Assembly: GCA_016098155.1 (NCBI GenBank)
Contig: JAAAJB010000078.1
Span: forward strand, 1 to 64,000
Direction of reading: 5' to 3'
Length of the DNA: 64,000 nucleotides
From: Actinomortierella ambigua
Taxonomy: Eukaryota; Mortierellomycota; Mortierellomycetes; Mortierellales; Mortierellaceae
Shown: positions 45,604 through 57,346 of the stretch, in pieces
Position numbering within the stretch: the first letter of the stretch is position 1
How the letters are laid out: each line of letters begins with the position of its first letter
Notes under the pieces: model-generated
What the model saw: only the letters and a program-made list of their open reading frames with translations
Told to the model about the DNA's origin: nothing
Databases searched by the model: none
Position numbers and translations under genes: made by a program

Positions 45604-48600
45604 TCACCGAGAGGCTGCAGCTCTCGTTGTAGATGTTGTTGATGAGGACGAGGAGGAGGAGGATGACGATGATGATGATGATGATGATGAGGAGGAGGAC
45701 GATGACGATGACGACGACGACGATGATGATGACGGGGACGAAGTAGAAGAGGAGGGAGAGGAGGAAGAAGAAGAGGACGAGGAGGGTGCTGTCGGTGCAG
45801 CCTTGGTGGTGACCGCTTGTACAGCATTAGACGAAGTCGAGGCCGAGGCAGCAGCGGGCGAAGACAATACAGAGGTCGAGGCCGAGGTCGCGGTAGACGA
45901 AGACGGAGCCGTTGCAGCGGCAACGCCGCTAGTAGACGACGACGACGACGACAAAGGATTGGTCGCGTTCGCATTCGTAGCAGCTGAATGTTGAGGGGCA
46001 AGCCACTGTTCCTGCCGGCCCTGTTTGACCAGCTCGCGGTAGTAGATACCATAGACCTTGCGGTTAAACTCGGCCACGGCCCGGATGCGCTCCAGCAAGG
46101 CCACCATCTCATCCTCGAGCCCCGTCAACCCATGCAGCTCCATCTCCGCCTTGTCAAACGTCATCTTGCGCTCCAGTGCTGCAATCATGTCCTCGGGTGG
46201 CCCAACCCTTGGTGGCTGTGCTTGCTGCTGCTGCTGCTGTTGCTGCTGCGGCTGTGCCGAAGAGGGTGATCCTTGGACTGGGGTGGTTCCTGTTGCTGCT
46301 GCTCCTGTTGCTGGCGTGGATGCGGGGCTGGATGTGGATGGCAGACTTTGCACCGGAGTGGCGGTGGAGGGCCCATCCTCCTCCATGGCAGAGCCTTTCT
46401 CTTGATCACCTACTACTACTACTGCTGCCTTGGAGGTCCGTGTACTGGCACTCACACCGGTCTTACTACTACTACCAGCAGCAGCACCAGCACCAGCACC
46501 AGCACCACCACCTTCTCCCGAGGCCGTCGACAGACTGGATGCGAGCGAGTGGCACGATGCCGACAAGACCATGAGCGACAGTGACGAGTGCAAGTAAAGC
46601 CATCGTCGGAAATGGATCAACAGCCGCATCTGGATCAGCTGATATAGCGCCGACGTCCGACATAATGCGTGGTCTAGCCATGCCGTGAGCAGGTTGGTCT
46701 GTTTTGTCGCCGTCGCACTTGAAGTCTCCGCCGCTGCCGGTGTCGTCGTCGTCGCTGTCGTGGTCTCTCCGCGGCCATCTGCCGACAAAGATTCGTCGGA
46801 CTGGAGCGACGAAGATGGCGGCAATGATGTGGGGGTGGTCGTGGCGGCGGCGGTGGTGGTCGTGGTGGATCGGATGCGATTTGAGAGCGAGGCTTGATAG
46901 CGCTCTTTGACCTTGCGCGCTGCGTGCTCAATCTGAATCACAATATCCTTCATACCATTCGCTTGTTGTTGTTGCTGCTGCTGTTGCTGCTGCTGTTGTT
47001 GTTGTTTGCTCTCCTTGCCTCCTCCATTCTTTGTGCTTGGAGTCGAGGGCGAGCTAGACGTGGACGATGATGGCTGACTGCCAAAGTGGCTATTCTCGTC
47101 CGTCAAGAGGAGCCAAACGACCTTTTTGATCTCAATCAGGTCCTTGGTCGTCCAGATCCCTGGTCCCGTCAACTGGCGGAAGAGAATCAACAGGATGGCC
47201 AGGATGGTCAAGTCTTGAAAGTCATTATGGAATGACAATAACCGGAAATGATCCAGCTCAAACGTCTCTGGCATCGTATGGACCGACACATGAGGGTGAA
47301 CCATCAAGTTCAGCAGACCTACAACATCAGTGAGGAAGGTGCAAGGAGGGAAGGCGGATGACGGTGAGAAAAATAAAAAAATAAAAAAAAGCCTTTACCG
47401 ACAGAAAGGACAAAATATAAAGTACTTCTTTCTTTACCTTCGTTGACCACACCGTCCAAGATGTTTTCGCCAATCTCCATGACAGCCAGGCTCGATCGTC
47501 GTCGGGCCACTGCCACAGACGATGCCATCGACGTTGCCCCTCCTAACCGGCGCTGTTCTGGTACTGCTGCTCCTTCTATCGGCTCTTCCACAGCAGCAAC
47601 AGCAGTACCCCCCCTGGACGATGCTGTTGAGGCGGAGGAGGCGATGGTAGGCTTTCCCGTGGCGGCGGTCGTCGACGAGGCTGAAGGAAAACTCAGCACC
47701 GATCGCTTATGGCTCTCCCAGGTTAGCCATGACCTTCTAAACCAGTCCCGTGTGCGAACAAGAGACCCTCCACGCACCAACTGTTCGGCAAAGTACCTTT
47801 GCTCAAAGTCTACAGAGTTTTCCAGCAGCCATGGCCTTAGTATCCGGAGTTGATGATTTGCAATGTCCTATGTCAAGAGACCGAAAGGAGAAAGAGAGAG
47901 AGAGAGAAGAAAGGGGGGAGAGAGAGAGAGAGAGAGGACAACAGTCAATGTTTTTTGTATCGCCCTCCCCTTTTTTCTCCTAGTGGGGGGTCCGCAAAGG
48001 CTAGAAGAACCAACTACAAAAAAAAAAAAACAGTGTGTTTTTTACACATACCAGTTTCATCCATTCCAGAATCTCAAAGCACATGCGGATACCTCGCACG
48101 ATCTCACCCGACTGCACCACCACGCGCACCATCGTCTCCACCAGAATATCTCGCATCGGCGCACAGTGTCCCTTCAGCGTCTCGCCCAGGAACCGGAACA
48201 GCCTGTCCACATCGAGCACTCCGTGGTCTAGCTCCTGGATCAACAGCTCCGCATCCAGTGTCGACATGATCACATGTCGCTCCGAGCTCTGGTGTGCCGT
48301 CGCCGGCTGCGTTGCCGGCGGAAGCGATGTCGGCGAAGATGAAAGTGATGGCTGTACTTGCTGCTTGTCATTGGGTGACCTTGCTGACTTGGCATTGTTG
48401 TTATTGGGAGCAGGAGTGGTCGAGGCTGTTTGCGAAGATGATGATGATACATTGGATGGTGGTGTCTTCAATCCTGATGCTCCTGGAGGTGACTGCTGCG
48501 GTCGCTTCGCCGGGGGCGTGGAAGGTATCGATGCAGGTCGCTGTTGCTGTTGCTGTTGTTGTTGTTGTGGTTGTGGTTGTGGCGGTTGTGGTGGTTGCGG

Positions 48601-51351
48601 CTGTACCTGTTGAGGATGCTGTTGGGCTGGCGTCGGCATCTGCACTGGTGAGGGCGCAGGGAGGAGCGATAGTAAAATCTCACGCAACTCATCAATCAAT
48701 CGCGGCAACAGTGCCAGCGGTGGCAAAGGCGACAACGAGGCGACATGTACATCCTGGTGGTGGTGGTGGTGGTGGTGCGAGGACGTTAGAGTAGTCGTCG
48801 TCCTACCCCTCGCATGTTGAAGGAGTATCGCTGCCGATGCAGCGGCCTCCTTCCGCTCCTGCAAGGCCCGCCGCCGAGCCGAAAGCTCCACCTCCACCGC
48901 ATGCCAGAAGCGGTCGGCCTCACGGCGCTTGAGTACCCCACGTTCGCCATCGAAATTGGGCCGGAATTGCAAGTGCGGGTCAAAGACCACATCGTGCCGC
49001 AGCTGCGGATTCTTGAAAATCTCCACCAAATCCAGCTCCCGCAATGTTTCGCGCGTGATCGGCAATAAAGGAATTGCCGGCTTTGCGAGCGTTGCCAACA
49101 GTGGTGGTGGTGGTGGTGGCGGTGCCAATAAAGACGGGGGTGCAGGGGACGAAGGAGGACATACCCCTGTCGTGGGCGGCGACGTTGCAGAGGACATGGG
49201 TGGTGCACCAGAGGATCTCGATGACAATGGCGGTGAAGGCAACGTGGGGTGATTGGTCGGGTGGGCAAAGGCGAGTGGCCGTTGTTGCCCTTGGTTAGGA
49301 GGTGCCATGGTCTGTGCTGGAGGACCATGCAGACCATGGGGTGGGCTTGGATGCTGAAACGAGGACTGCAAAGCGTGTGTCCGGTGGGGGGACCCAAGCG
49401 AGTCATGAAGGGGTTGCCTTGCATTCGCTTCAATGCCTGGCGCAGGCGCCCTATCCAACGGATGAAGTCTCTCTTCGACCATCGGCCACATTCCTGGAGG
49501 TGTTCCTGTTGATCCAGCATGGTCATTGGAGGGAGGCGGCGGGACAAAACCCCTACTGGCTCGCTGCTCCGCATGACGATGATGTTGATGGTGAGGGTGG
49601 CGAGGATGGTGCTCCCCCCTTGCGTGTATCGAATGTCCCTGCTGATGCGGCTGCTGATAAAGACCCTGAGAACGGTGCATGCTATCACCACGATGTGTAG
49701 GAGAACGACCTGCCCTCTCATCTTGTTGAATCACCACCTGGATGTCATTCAGGATAGTGCTGTCCTGTGAGGTCATGATAGCTGGCCGCTGGGCCTCTTC
49801 TGGCGACATGCTCGAGCCAAGCCGTTGTTGCGGCAGTTGGGATTGAGAAGTCGCACTCACAGCACGGTGGCTCGGTGGCGACCCTCCTCTTCCGCCGCCA
49901 GCCCTTCCTCCTCGCCTGTCATGATGCCCCTCTCGTACGGTGTCATGGCGCGCTCGCTTTGATCGTTCTGTCATCAGTGCGCTGTCGCTCGTCATCGAGA
50001 GAGCTGGCTGTCCCGGGGAGGTTGTTGGATTGGGCGATCCCGTTGAAGCAAGAGCAGCAGTCATGTGGTGGCTGTTGCTGCAAAGAAATGTCATTGGGTT
50101 TCTCCCTTCGTCGATGGCGTGGTGCACCTGCTGTCCCTTCACTGATGTGGTCGAAGCTGTAGCTGTAGGAAGGGAGCAAAGGGGTGCCGAAGGCGGACTT
50201 CGTTGTCGCTTATGCGAAGAGGAGGAAGAAATGGTGCAAGAAGGATGGCGGTCAAGTGGGTGGATAGGCACCATCTCTTGAGCTTCGTGTGAATGCCGCG
50301 CTTGGTGCTGATCATGGTGCGGACGGAATGGTGCTGCCACTGTAGCAGTGGCAGGACCCTGGTTCCTTTTGTCCGATCTACATGTCTGCGATGATACTGA
50401 ATCACCATGTACCGCTGGCATTGGCGACGTAGGCATAGATGAGGCGGATGTTGATACCGTCGACCGAGAGACCAATGGTGATGTCGATCCTGGTAGCGAG
50501 AACGGGGATGAGCCTGATAAATGGAGAGGGTAGGGTGACCACCTCTGTGTCGAATGATGATGAGGATGGTGTTGTTTTAATTGCGACTTATGAAGGTGGT
50601 GAGGTTGCGCAAGTTGGTATGGGTGATGGCATGTCTGCTGTTGTTGCTGTTTCCGTTGGTGTTGGTGTTGATGTTGCTGTTGGTGTTGGTGCTGCTGGTG
50701 CTGGTGCTGGTGCTGGTGCTGGTGTTGTTGTTGCCCCAATTTGGTGGCTGCAACTGCAAGTGGAGCCATTGTGGCTTGCATTAGTTCTAATGCCCCCGAC
50801 TCTGTCACTCTGGCCGTGGTCATGCCTAGGCCAGGTATTGCTCTTGATCTAGGTCCAATGGAGGTGCCTTGACTGCCGCTGCTGCTGCTACCGCCAGAAT
50901 AACCATGAAGCGCCTTGGACGGAGAAGGGGAAGAAACCGACGATATTGACGAAGCGGATGACGACGAGCATAAAGGACCGTTGGAAAAGGAATGAGATGA
51001 TTCGAGTAGGGATGTAGAGGTGAAGGCCGATACTGCGTCTCGTCCATGAGCATTGGAGACGTGTGTAAGCTTGGATGAACTTGCTGCAGAGCCTGTCCGG
51101 CCAACAACTCCTGGGTGACCAGCTCGACCTGTCAAGGATGATGGCACATCAGATGGTGTGCTAGAAACTATGGAGGGGTGTGTGGAGGATGAGGTGGCGG
51201 ACGAAGCGACGCTGGTATCTGTCGAGACAGCAGAGCTGGTCAGAGGCGAGTTGGTTGTTGATGGGATCGACGGGGAGGATAGCGATGTGGCTAGGTCCGC
51301 GACTGGTACCTCTGTCTCCGAGACGGTGCGGGTATGACTGCTGGCTTCCAT
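45604..51351 (-). CDS. SOK1: TCP11-domain protein (Sok1-like) with long disordered N-terminus
   Basis: Three exons (51351-48052, 47867-47438, 47318-45604) give about 1814 aa from the first in-frame ATG. The first 700 residues are Ser/Pro/His/Gln-rich. The TCP11 domain begins near DLVEIFKNPQLRHDVVFDP, continues through LIQELDHGVLDVDRLFRFLG and IVRGIRMCFEILEWMKL, crosses both splices (DIANHQLRILRPWLLENSVDF; LLNLMVHPHVSVHTMP) and ends with LLSFHNDFQDLTILAILLILF, ALLERIRAVAEFNRKVYGIYY. Known: yeast Sok1 suppresses loss of PKA and mammalian TCP11 acts in cAMP-linked signalling; the molecular function is unknown. The C-terminus is a poly-Ser run of more than 30 residues. The frame remains open without Met upstream to 53202, so the true N-terminus is uncertain (upstream exon or non-AUG start). 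Confidence 0.82.
45640..45750 (-). repeat. Poly-serine coding tract at the TCP11 protein C-terminus
   Basis: TCN codons in mixed order encode about 34 consecutive Ser residues, with more Ser/Pro before. On the plus strand it reads as GAN/GAR triplets, giving a spurious Asp/Glu frame. Confidence 0.8.
47893..47938 (+). repeat. GA-rich tract in TCP11 intron 1
   Basis: Interrupted GA repeat. On the coding (minus) strand it is a CT tract just before the acceptor. Confidence 0.8.
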
Positions 51352-52764
51352 GCTGGGAGTGGCGTGGCTGGGGTGAGCAATGGATTGTGAGTGCTGGTGT
51401 GGCACTGGAAACAACGAGGACAAGGGGTGGAAAGGGGTAACAATAGGCACAGACAAGGAAGGCGAGCACGACAAGGAGGAAGAGGAAGAGGAGGTGCAGG
51501 TTGAAGAGGGAGGAACAGGAGGAGCTGCAGGTGGTCGGTCGTGTTGGACGAGACCCGCCTTTATGCGCTTATGGCGATGCAGTGGAGAACAGTCCAGCAA
51601 TGGCTCGGAGATGGATGAAACACTAGTCCGCCTCTTCTTCTTCTTCTTTGGTCGTGAATGGGAAGGAGACAGCGCAGGCCGTGCAGTCGATGGAAGGGTG
51701 GATGTGTGATGGGGAGGACAAAGGGATGGTGGACAAGGGTGTGCTGCAGAGGAAGAAAGAGTAAAGGAAGAAGAGTAAGAAGAGGAAGAGGAAGACGAAG
51801 CAGGGGGGGAGGAAACAGAGCAAGTAGGGGCCAATGGTCCGGGGGAGGACAAGAGAGATGCAGTAGCTAAGGAACCCCCAGATGCTTTGCTGCTGCTGCT
51901 GCCTGTTCGTGTGGTCGAGGGGTAACGGTGGTGGTGGTGGTGGTGGTGGTGGTTCTTGCGACGATGGTCTCGAGTCCGATGGTGCAACGGGCGATGTATG
52001 GAAGATGACCACGACCTCGTTGCTGCTGCTACACGCTCCAAGGATCCGAATGTGATCCGTGTAGGCGCCAGCGAGATGTCAAGAAATGGTATCCGCTTGA
52101 CGTCTGTGACAGTGACGTTGGTATTGCTAACAGCCTTCTGCTGTTGGAGACTGAGTTCTTCTGTTGCTGTTTGTCCTGCTGCTGGGTGCTCTCCCCGTGT
52201 AAATATCGGTGTAGTGGAGGAGGTGGAAGAAAGTGAGGTAGCAATATGCGTAGCAACTGCAGGAAATGCTGGTGTCAAAAGCGGAAAGGAGCACGGTGAA
52301 GTGGAGGCGGATGGAAAACAAGACGGGGATGAGGGACTGTTGGTGGATGGTAAAGGCGACGTTTCCAAGAATGGTGAGGCAGATCGTGCTCTCTGCTTGT
52401 CTGGGAGCTCCTGTGCAGCGCCGTTGAAGGATGGGAAGCACAAGGGTGATGCCGATGACGATGGGGAGGATGCTATTGAGGTGCGCCTGTAGCTAATGCT
52501 GCTGCTGCTGCTATTAGCGGTAGTGTCGCTGCTAGTGCTATCGCTGGTGCTAGATCTCCTCCTCAGGCGAGGCAAACACGGAGCACGAGCACACTCTGGT
52601 TGCCTATCTTTGACGAGCAGTGGCGTGCCTGAATCGCGAGACGCGGTTTCAGAAGACGGATCGAGCTGGGTGCTCAGATCACAGCTCCCTGTTGCAATTG
52701 TTGCTGTTGCTGTTGTTGTTCTCCTTGTTCTTCTTCTTCTTGCTGTTGCTATTGCTGTCGTTGA

Positions 52765-52795
<31 letters not shown>

Positions 52796-53812
52796 GCTTC
52801 TTCTTCCTCCTCTTCTTTGGTGCGCAAACGAGGACGACGAATGACACTACAGCAGCAACAACTTTCCTCGTGCACAGGGTCGCCACTGTGGTGGTGTCCC
52901 GTGGTGGGATGGAGCTCGGAAAAGCCGGCAGTAGAGGAGGATGGTGAAAGAAGTGTCGAGTTCGGTGTGTTACGGCTGACCGGCGCGACTGACAGAGACG
53001 ATGAAGAAAGGTCTTTTGTGTCTAGGATGGGGAGAAGTTGCTTTCCTGTGGCTGGGCGAGGGGGGCGGATGCACGGTGTCAGTGAGGAGTGAAAGGGAGA
53101 GAGAGAATGCGTGTAGCGACGATTTGTTGGATGTGGATGTACGGAGGGGTGCGTGCGAGAGTGAGAAAGAGAAAGAGAAGGAGGGAGGACAGAGTGACGG
53201 AGTCAGGAGGAAGAGAAATGAGAAAGAGAGAGAGAGAGAGAGAACCAGACGGGAAGAAGAAAAGAGAATGAGCGACGAGGTTAGTAAAGTTGGCAACTGT
53301 GAAGGGAACAAGATGATGTGAAAGAACTGGCCCAACGAGCAAGCAAGGAAAGGAAGGAGGGGGAAGGGAAGGGAAGGTGCCTCCAGGCCTCCAGACTATG
53401 GTAAGTGTGGGTCAAAGAAGGTGCAGGTGAGGCAGAAGAAATGGAGAGAAAGAATATTAAAAAAAATGGGGTGAAAAAGAGAAACAGGTAGTCGTCGTAG
53501 TTTACTTGGAACAAGTTTGCAAACACAAAGAGCGCAGATGAGGGGCGTGGGGGGGGAGAATGGGGGTTAGGGAAGGGCAAGAGTGAGCGAAGAGAAGCAA
53601 GAAGGAGATCAGACCCAGGCCACTTTCTTGCTGTGCGGATGATTGGATTGAGCAAGAAAGGGAAGATGAAGGAAAGGAACGATGGGATAAGGGAAGGAAG
53701 GAACAAATCGAGAAACGAGAGAAAGAAGGATGGGTTGTGCGAAATGCGTGTGTTTTGTTTTGTGTGGGTGTGCGTGAAAGAGTGTGTGTCTCTCGTACGG
53801 AAGCGTCCACAA
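51352..53812 (-). promoter_or_regulatory. AUG-free upstream region of the TCP11 gene (leader or non-AUG coding)
   Basis: For 2461 nt the minus strand has no ATG in any frame, while the plus strand of the first 1.5 kb alone contains about 36. In frame with the gene it is open from 53202 down to 51351 (617 codons) without stop or Met, encoding Ser/Thr/Pro-rich sequence, a run of nine His and a basic KKKKKRR patch. The distal part (from about 53080) is CT-rich on the coding strand. It could be an exceptionally long leader, a non-AUG-initiated N-terminal extension, or coding sequence joined to an unseen 5' exon. Confidence 0.5.
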
Positions 53813-54362
53813 CATGGTAGGTGGTAGGTGAGAGGGGGTTATTGCAGGAGGCAGAGAGAAAGAGAGAGAGAGAGAGAGCGAGCAAGAGAAAAAGAGAGAG
53901 AGAGAGAGCGAGAGAGAGAGAGGGGGGGGGTGTGCGAGTGTTGGTGGTGAATGGGGGTGAAAAAGTGAGCGTGCGTGTGGTAGAGGAAGAAGTGACAAGG
54001 AGTGAATGGTCGTTGGTTACAGTGGTAGCTTGCTGTTGTGGTAGGATGTAGTACAAGACGACAGCAACAATTGCAGCAGCAAAAATAAAAAAACAGATGT
54101 TGTTGTTGGGTCACAGGTGGGGTGTTGTGCAGAGCGAGTGAGTGAAGTAGGTGGATGGATGTGTGGTGGACGGGGCGGTGGGTAGGAGCAGAGGAGGATG
54201 AAGGGATGGGGGAGAAGAGGAGGGGTGGTCAAGAGCGAAAGAAAGGAAGGTGTGCAGAGAGGGGTGCGGCTGGGGATGGGGTTGGAGGAACGATAGGGAG
54301 AGCACAGGGATGGAGGAAAAAGGGTAGGCGGGCAGGAAGGAAGGAAGAGAGGTGAGGGGCAC

Positions 54363-54396
<34 letters not shown>

Positions 54397-54413
54397 GAGA
54401 GAGAGAGAGAGGA

Positions 54414-54443
<30 letters not shown>

Positions 54444-54472
<29 letters not shown>
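54444..54472 (+). repeat. (GACA)n microsatellite
   Basis: Seven GACA units directly after a GA repeat. Confidence 0.9.
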
Positions 54473-54473
<1 letters not shown>

Positions 54474-54486
54474 GAAAGAGAGAGAG

Positions 54487-54512
54487 CCATGGCATGCCAT
54501 GGCATGCCATGG
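54487..54512. repeat. 26-bp perfect palindrome of CCATGG/CATG units
   Basis: Three CCATGG hexamers separated by CATG. The whole 26 bp equals its own reverse complement. A related direct array of CCATG units lies at about 54949-54979. Confidence 0.9.
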
Positions 54513-54948
54513 TCACTTCCAGAGTGAATAATGGCAGGTCGTCTCTGATAAACCAACGGCGGCGACAACATGCGCTTGTTCACCGCCGACACCAAAGGGC
54601 ATGTGAGGGAGCATGCAGTGAAGAAGGGCAGGCCTTTTGTTGTGCTGCAGTTGCTGTTGATGTTGCAGTTGCCATTGCAGTTGCAATTGCTGTCGCTGCT
54701 ACTGCAGTCGTTGTTGCTGTTGCTGTTGCTATTGCTGTAGTTGCGCGGTGTGGTAAGCAGGAGGATATGAGGAGAGATGGAGCGAGCGAGCGAGCGAGTG
54801 AGGGAAGGAGGTGCAATGTGAGGTGATGTGAGCGGGCGAGCAACGCAACAGCGAGGGAGGAGAAGAGATCGCCTTGCCAGAGCTGGTCACGCCAGAGTAT
54901 CTGTCTGTTTGCTCCAATGCGCCTGGCCAGGTAGTCCAAAAAAGGTCC

Positions 54949-54979
54949 GCCATGCCATGCCATGCCATGCGCCATGCCA
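54949..54979 (+). repeat. CCATG pentamer array
   Basis: Four adjacent CCATG units and a fifth after a two-base interruption, 440 bp from the CCATGG palindrome. Confidence 0.85.
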
Positions 54980-55757
54980 GAGGTGCTATGACATCGTGCG
55001 CGCCTCGTTTTTGTTTTGAAGTATATCCATATGATATAGGGTATACACGAATTAAGGCTCGCTCACCCTGAACGCACACAAAGAGAACAGTGCAATCCAA
55101 CGGAGGGGTGAGGGTTGGGGGGGGGGGTCAACAAAGACACATGTAGGGAAAAGAAAGACAGCGAAAGACAGAGAGCGCGATCTAGGAGGAAGGGTGAAAG
55201 GGGACAGAACGACGGTGGAGGCTCTGAAAGACCAACAAAAAAAAAGGGGGGGGGGGACTCCCTTGGTGTTCACCTCGCGCGCCTCTCTATCTTTTCTCTC
55301 TCTCTCTCTCTCTTTCTTTCTTTCGCTCTCCTCTCTTTTCTCGTTTTCGCCGGAATTGTGCACCCAAGGCAAAACTAATAGTGCTGTGTTGGGTTACATG
55401 GCGACTGGTTAGGGTAGGAGAGCTTGGAGAAGGGGTGTGGCATTTTCCGATTTCCGAGGAACACCAAAAGCGGAGGCGAGGGGTGGTACCTGAAATAGTA
55501 GTCCAAGCACCATGACGCGCACACCATGCTATCAATGTCACATCTCGTCCTTTCCTTCTCCTCTTCCTCTCCTTCTCTTTCCCCCTCCTCCACCAACGCT
55601 CGCAGACATGAGTCGAGAGCTTTTTTCTTCGATGTAGTGGCCAATGCGAGTAACTCCACCGAAAGGTGCATAAAATGAAGAGTATGAAGAGTTCAATTTT
55701 TCCCCAGTGTACAGAGGACGATAGGTGATTGAGGCTACCGAGAAGAATGTGTTGAAG

Positions 55758-55760
<3 letters not shown>

Positions 55761-55793
<33 letters not shown>
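55761..55793 (+). repeat. (GA)n microsatellite
   Basis: About 16 GA units in non-coding sequence. Confidence 0.9.
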
Positions 55794-55797
<4 letters not shown>

Positions 55798-56368
55798 CAA
55801 AGGAGCCAGAGATATGCAGCAAGCGTCCGAAAGAGACGCACAAGAGAACCAACCATAAGGAATCAAAAACAAAAAGCAAGGAGGCTGGAACCACGATCGC
55901 CTGTCGAGCACCTCTCCGTCGTGCGAGGGGAGAGAAGAGGACGAGGCAGGGGAGAAGGAAGCACGAGAAGCAGAGATGCAACCACAGCCTTTCTCCATCG
56001 ACAGCGCCAACATCCTACCAAGCTCCATCCAACCTTCTTCGCTGCCCTGAGCGAGTGCCTATCTCCTTCGTCTCTTTGATTGTTTCTCAGCCATAAACAT
56101 GGAGTTTACTCACTTCTTCCATCGTCACTGTGTGCATCAACATGCACGCCTCTCCTCCGCTTTCTTCTCCCTTCTCTCTCTCTGATGAAGACACCCGAGA
56201 CTTTTTTTTTTTTTTGCACGTTGATCCCAACGACTGAAAAGAGTTTGGGATTAATTAATCATTGTCAGGAATCCAAGTGGGAGAACGGGAAAAAAAAAGT
56301 GTTCCAATGCAGGTGCTTGAGGGAAAGAGGGGAGGATTGAGGCACGGTGTAAAATGGTAAGAAAGGTG

Positions 56369-57346
56369 TTACAGAGAGAGGGGTGGGGGGGTGAGGGACG
56401 GGACACAGGGAAAAAGAGGGAGGATGAAAAAAAAAAGCGAGTACAAAGCAATGCCTTCACCCTGTAAATGCGGCAGGGAGGGCTTGGAAGCACGTATCCC
56501 AAAAACCATGCGGGTCGAAGGTGAAGAGCGACGCTCCGCTGCGTCGTTTAAGGTAGAACAAGGATGAAGCAGCATCCAAAGGTGCAACACAAAACAGGAG
56601 CAACAAGACAAGATAAAAACCATCCTACCACTGGCTTGCATGGGTACTGTGCCATGTGCCTCTTCGGGAAATCCGGCTTCGGAGGAAAGAAACGATGAGG
56701 GGAATGGTGGCCAATGCTCCTGGCCCTGTTGCTGGCGATGACTAGGATGAATCGGATGATGGAGGTGGACACGTTGTTGGTCGCGCTGCAGTCGAAGACG
56801 TGTCTTGTGCTCGTTGTTGTCGTTCGCATGGCTGTTTGAGATGCGCGGTGTGTGGGTTGGTGCTTGAGCAGGAGAGCGTGCCCCCTCTTTGTGTATCAGA
56901 CCCGACCCTGTTGTTGTAGATGCTGTTGTCGATAGTGTTGCTGTCGATGTAGCCAGTGTTGTTGCTATTGTTGCTGCTGCTGCTGCTCTATCTCCTTCGG
57001 GAGCTTCAGATGAACAGCTCCCAGCTCCTGGTTCAGATTCAGATGCAGCAGGAGCAGCCCACAGATGCAGTGGTGGATTTGGATTGGTGTTGCGCACCGT
57101 CAGACTCGAGGTGATGCATGTTGTGGATACCACCACCATCCCACTACCGGATGTCGCTGTCGACGGCGCAGGGTCGGTGGAGGCGCTCCCCGCCGAGGAA
57201 GGCGGGAGCATCCCACGATGTAGCCGGCCATGGTGGGGGATTTGTGACGAAGAGGTGGCCTCCTGAGGAGACTCCTGTTGTCGTGCCACCGCGGAGTTTT
57301 GCTGAAGGTTAGACTGTTGCCGATCGTCCTGGGGGGAGCGCGACAT
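56369..57346 (-). CDS. Unrecognised Ser/Thr/Ala-rich protein (single ORF model)
   Basis: 325 codons from ATG 57346. I do not recognise it. The first 240 residues are polar and low-complexity, with Gln/Ser, Ala/Thr and His/Gln-rich blocks and no signal peptide. The rest (after about 56637) turns hydrophobic and Cys/Leu-rich and looks like intron or 3' UTR. A GTAGGA donor there, spliced to TTTACAG near 56466, would end the protein almost at once. The case for a gene is its leader: 57347-57855 has no ATG in any frame on this strand and is CT-rich, like the leaders of confident genes in this window. Function is unknown. It may be the first exon of a longer gene. Confidence 0.35.
   Translation of the reverse strand: MSRSPQDDRQQSNLQQNSAVARQQESPQEATSSSQIPHHGRLHRGMLPPSSAGSASTDPAPSTATSGSGMVVVSTTCITSSLTVRNTNPNPPLHLWAAPAASESEPGAGSCSSEAPEGDRAAAAATIATTLATSTATLSTTASTTTGSGLIHKEGARSPAQAPTHTPRISNSHANDNNEHKTRLRLQRDQQRVHLHHPIHPSHRQQQGQEHWPPFPSSFLSSEAGFPEEAHGTVPMQASGRMVFILSCCSCFVLHLWMLLHPCSTLNDAAERRSSPSTRMVFGIRASKPSLPHLQGEGIALYSLFFFILPLFPCVPSLTPPPLSL

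Larger units (their letters stand above)
53813..56368. other. Repeat-rich interval without recognisable gene
   Basis: GA repeats at 53860-53924 and 54364-54440, a GACA tetramer run at 54444-54472, degenerate TTGCTG-type repeats at 54643-54740, and (GA)n at 55761-55793. Ser/Leu-rich frames are repeat artefacts. A 26-bp perfect palindrome lies at 54487-54512. Confidence 0.5.

Noticed and set aside
45593..45994. Plus-strand frame of 133 codons very rich in Asp and Glu
   Set aside because: It is the antisense of the poly-Ser tail of the TCP11 protein; no start context or domain.
53221..54480. GA repeats considered as telomere- or centromere-like arrays
   Set aside because: Units are irregular dinucleotides and tetranucleotides, short, and similar ones occur throughout leaders and introns here.
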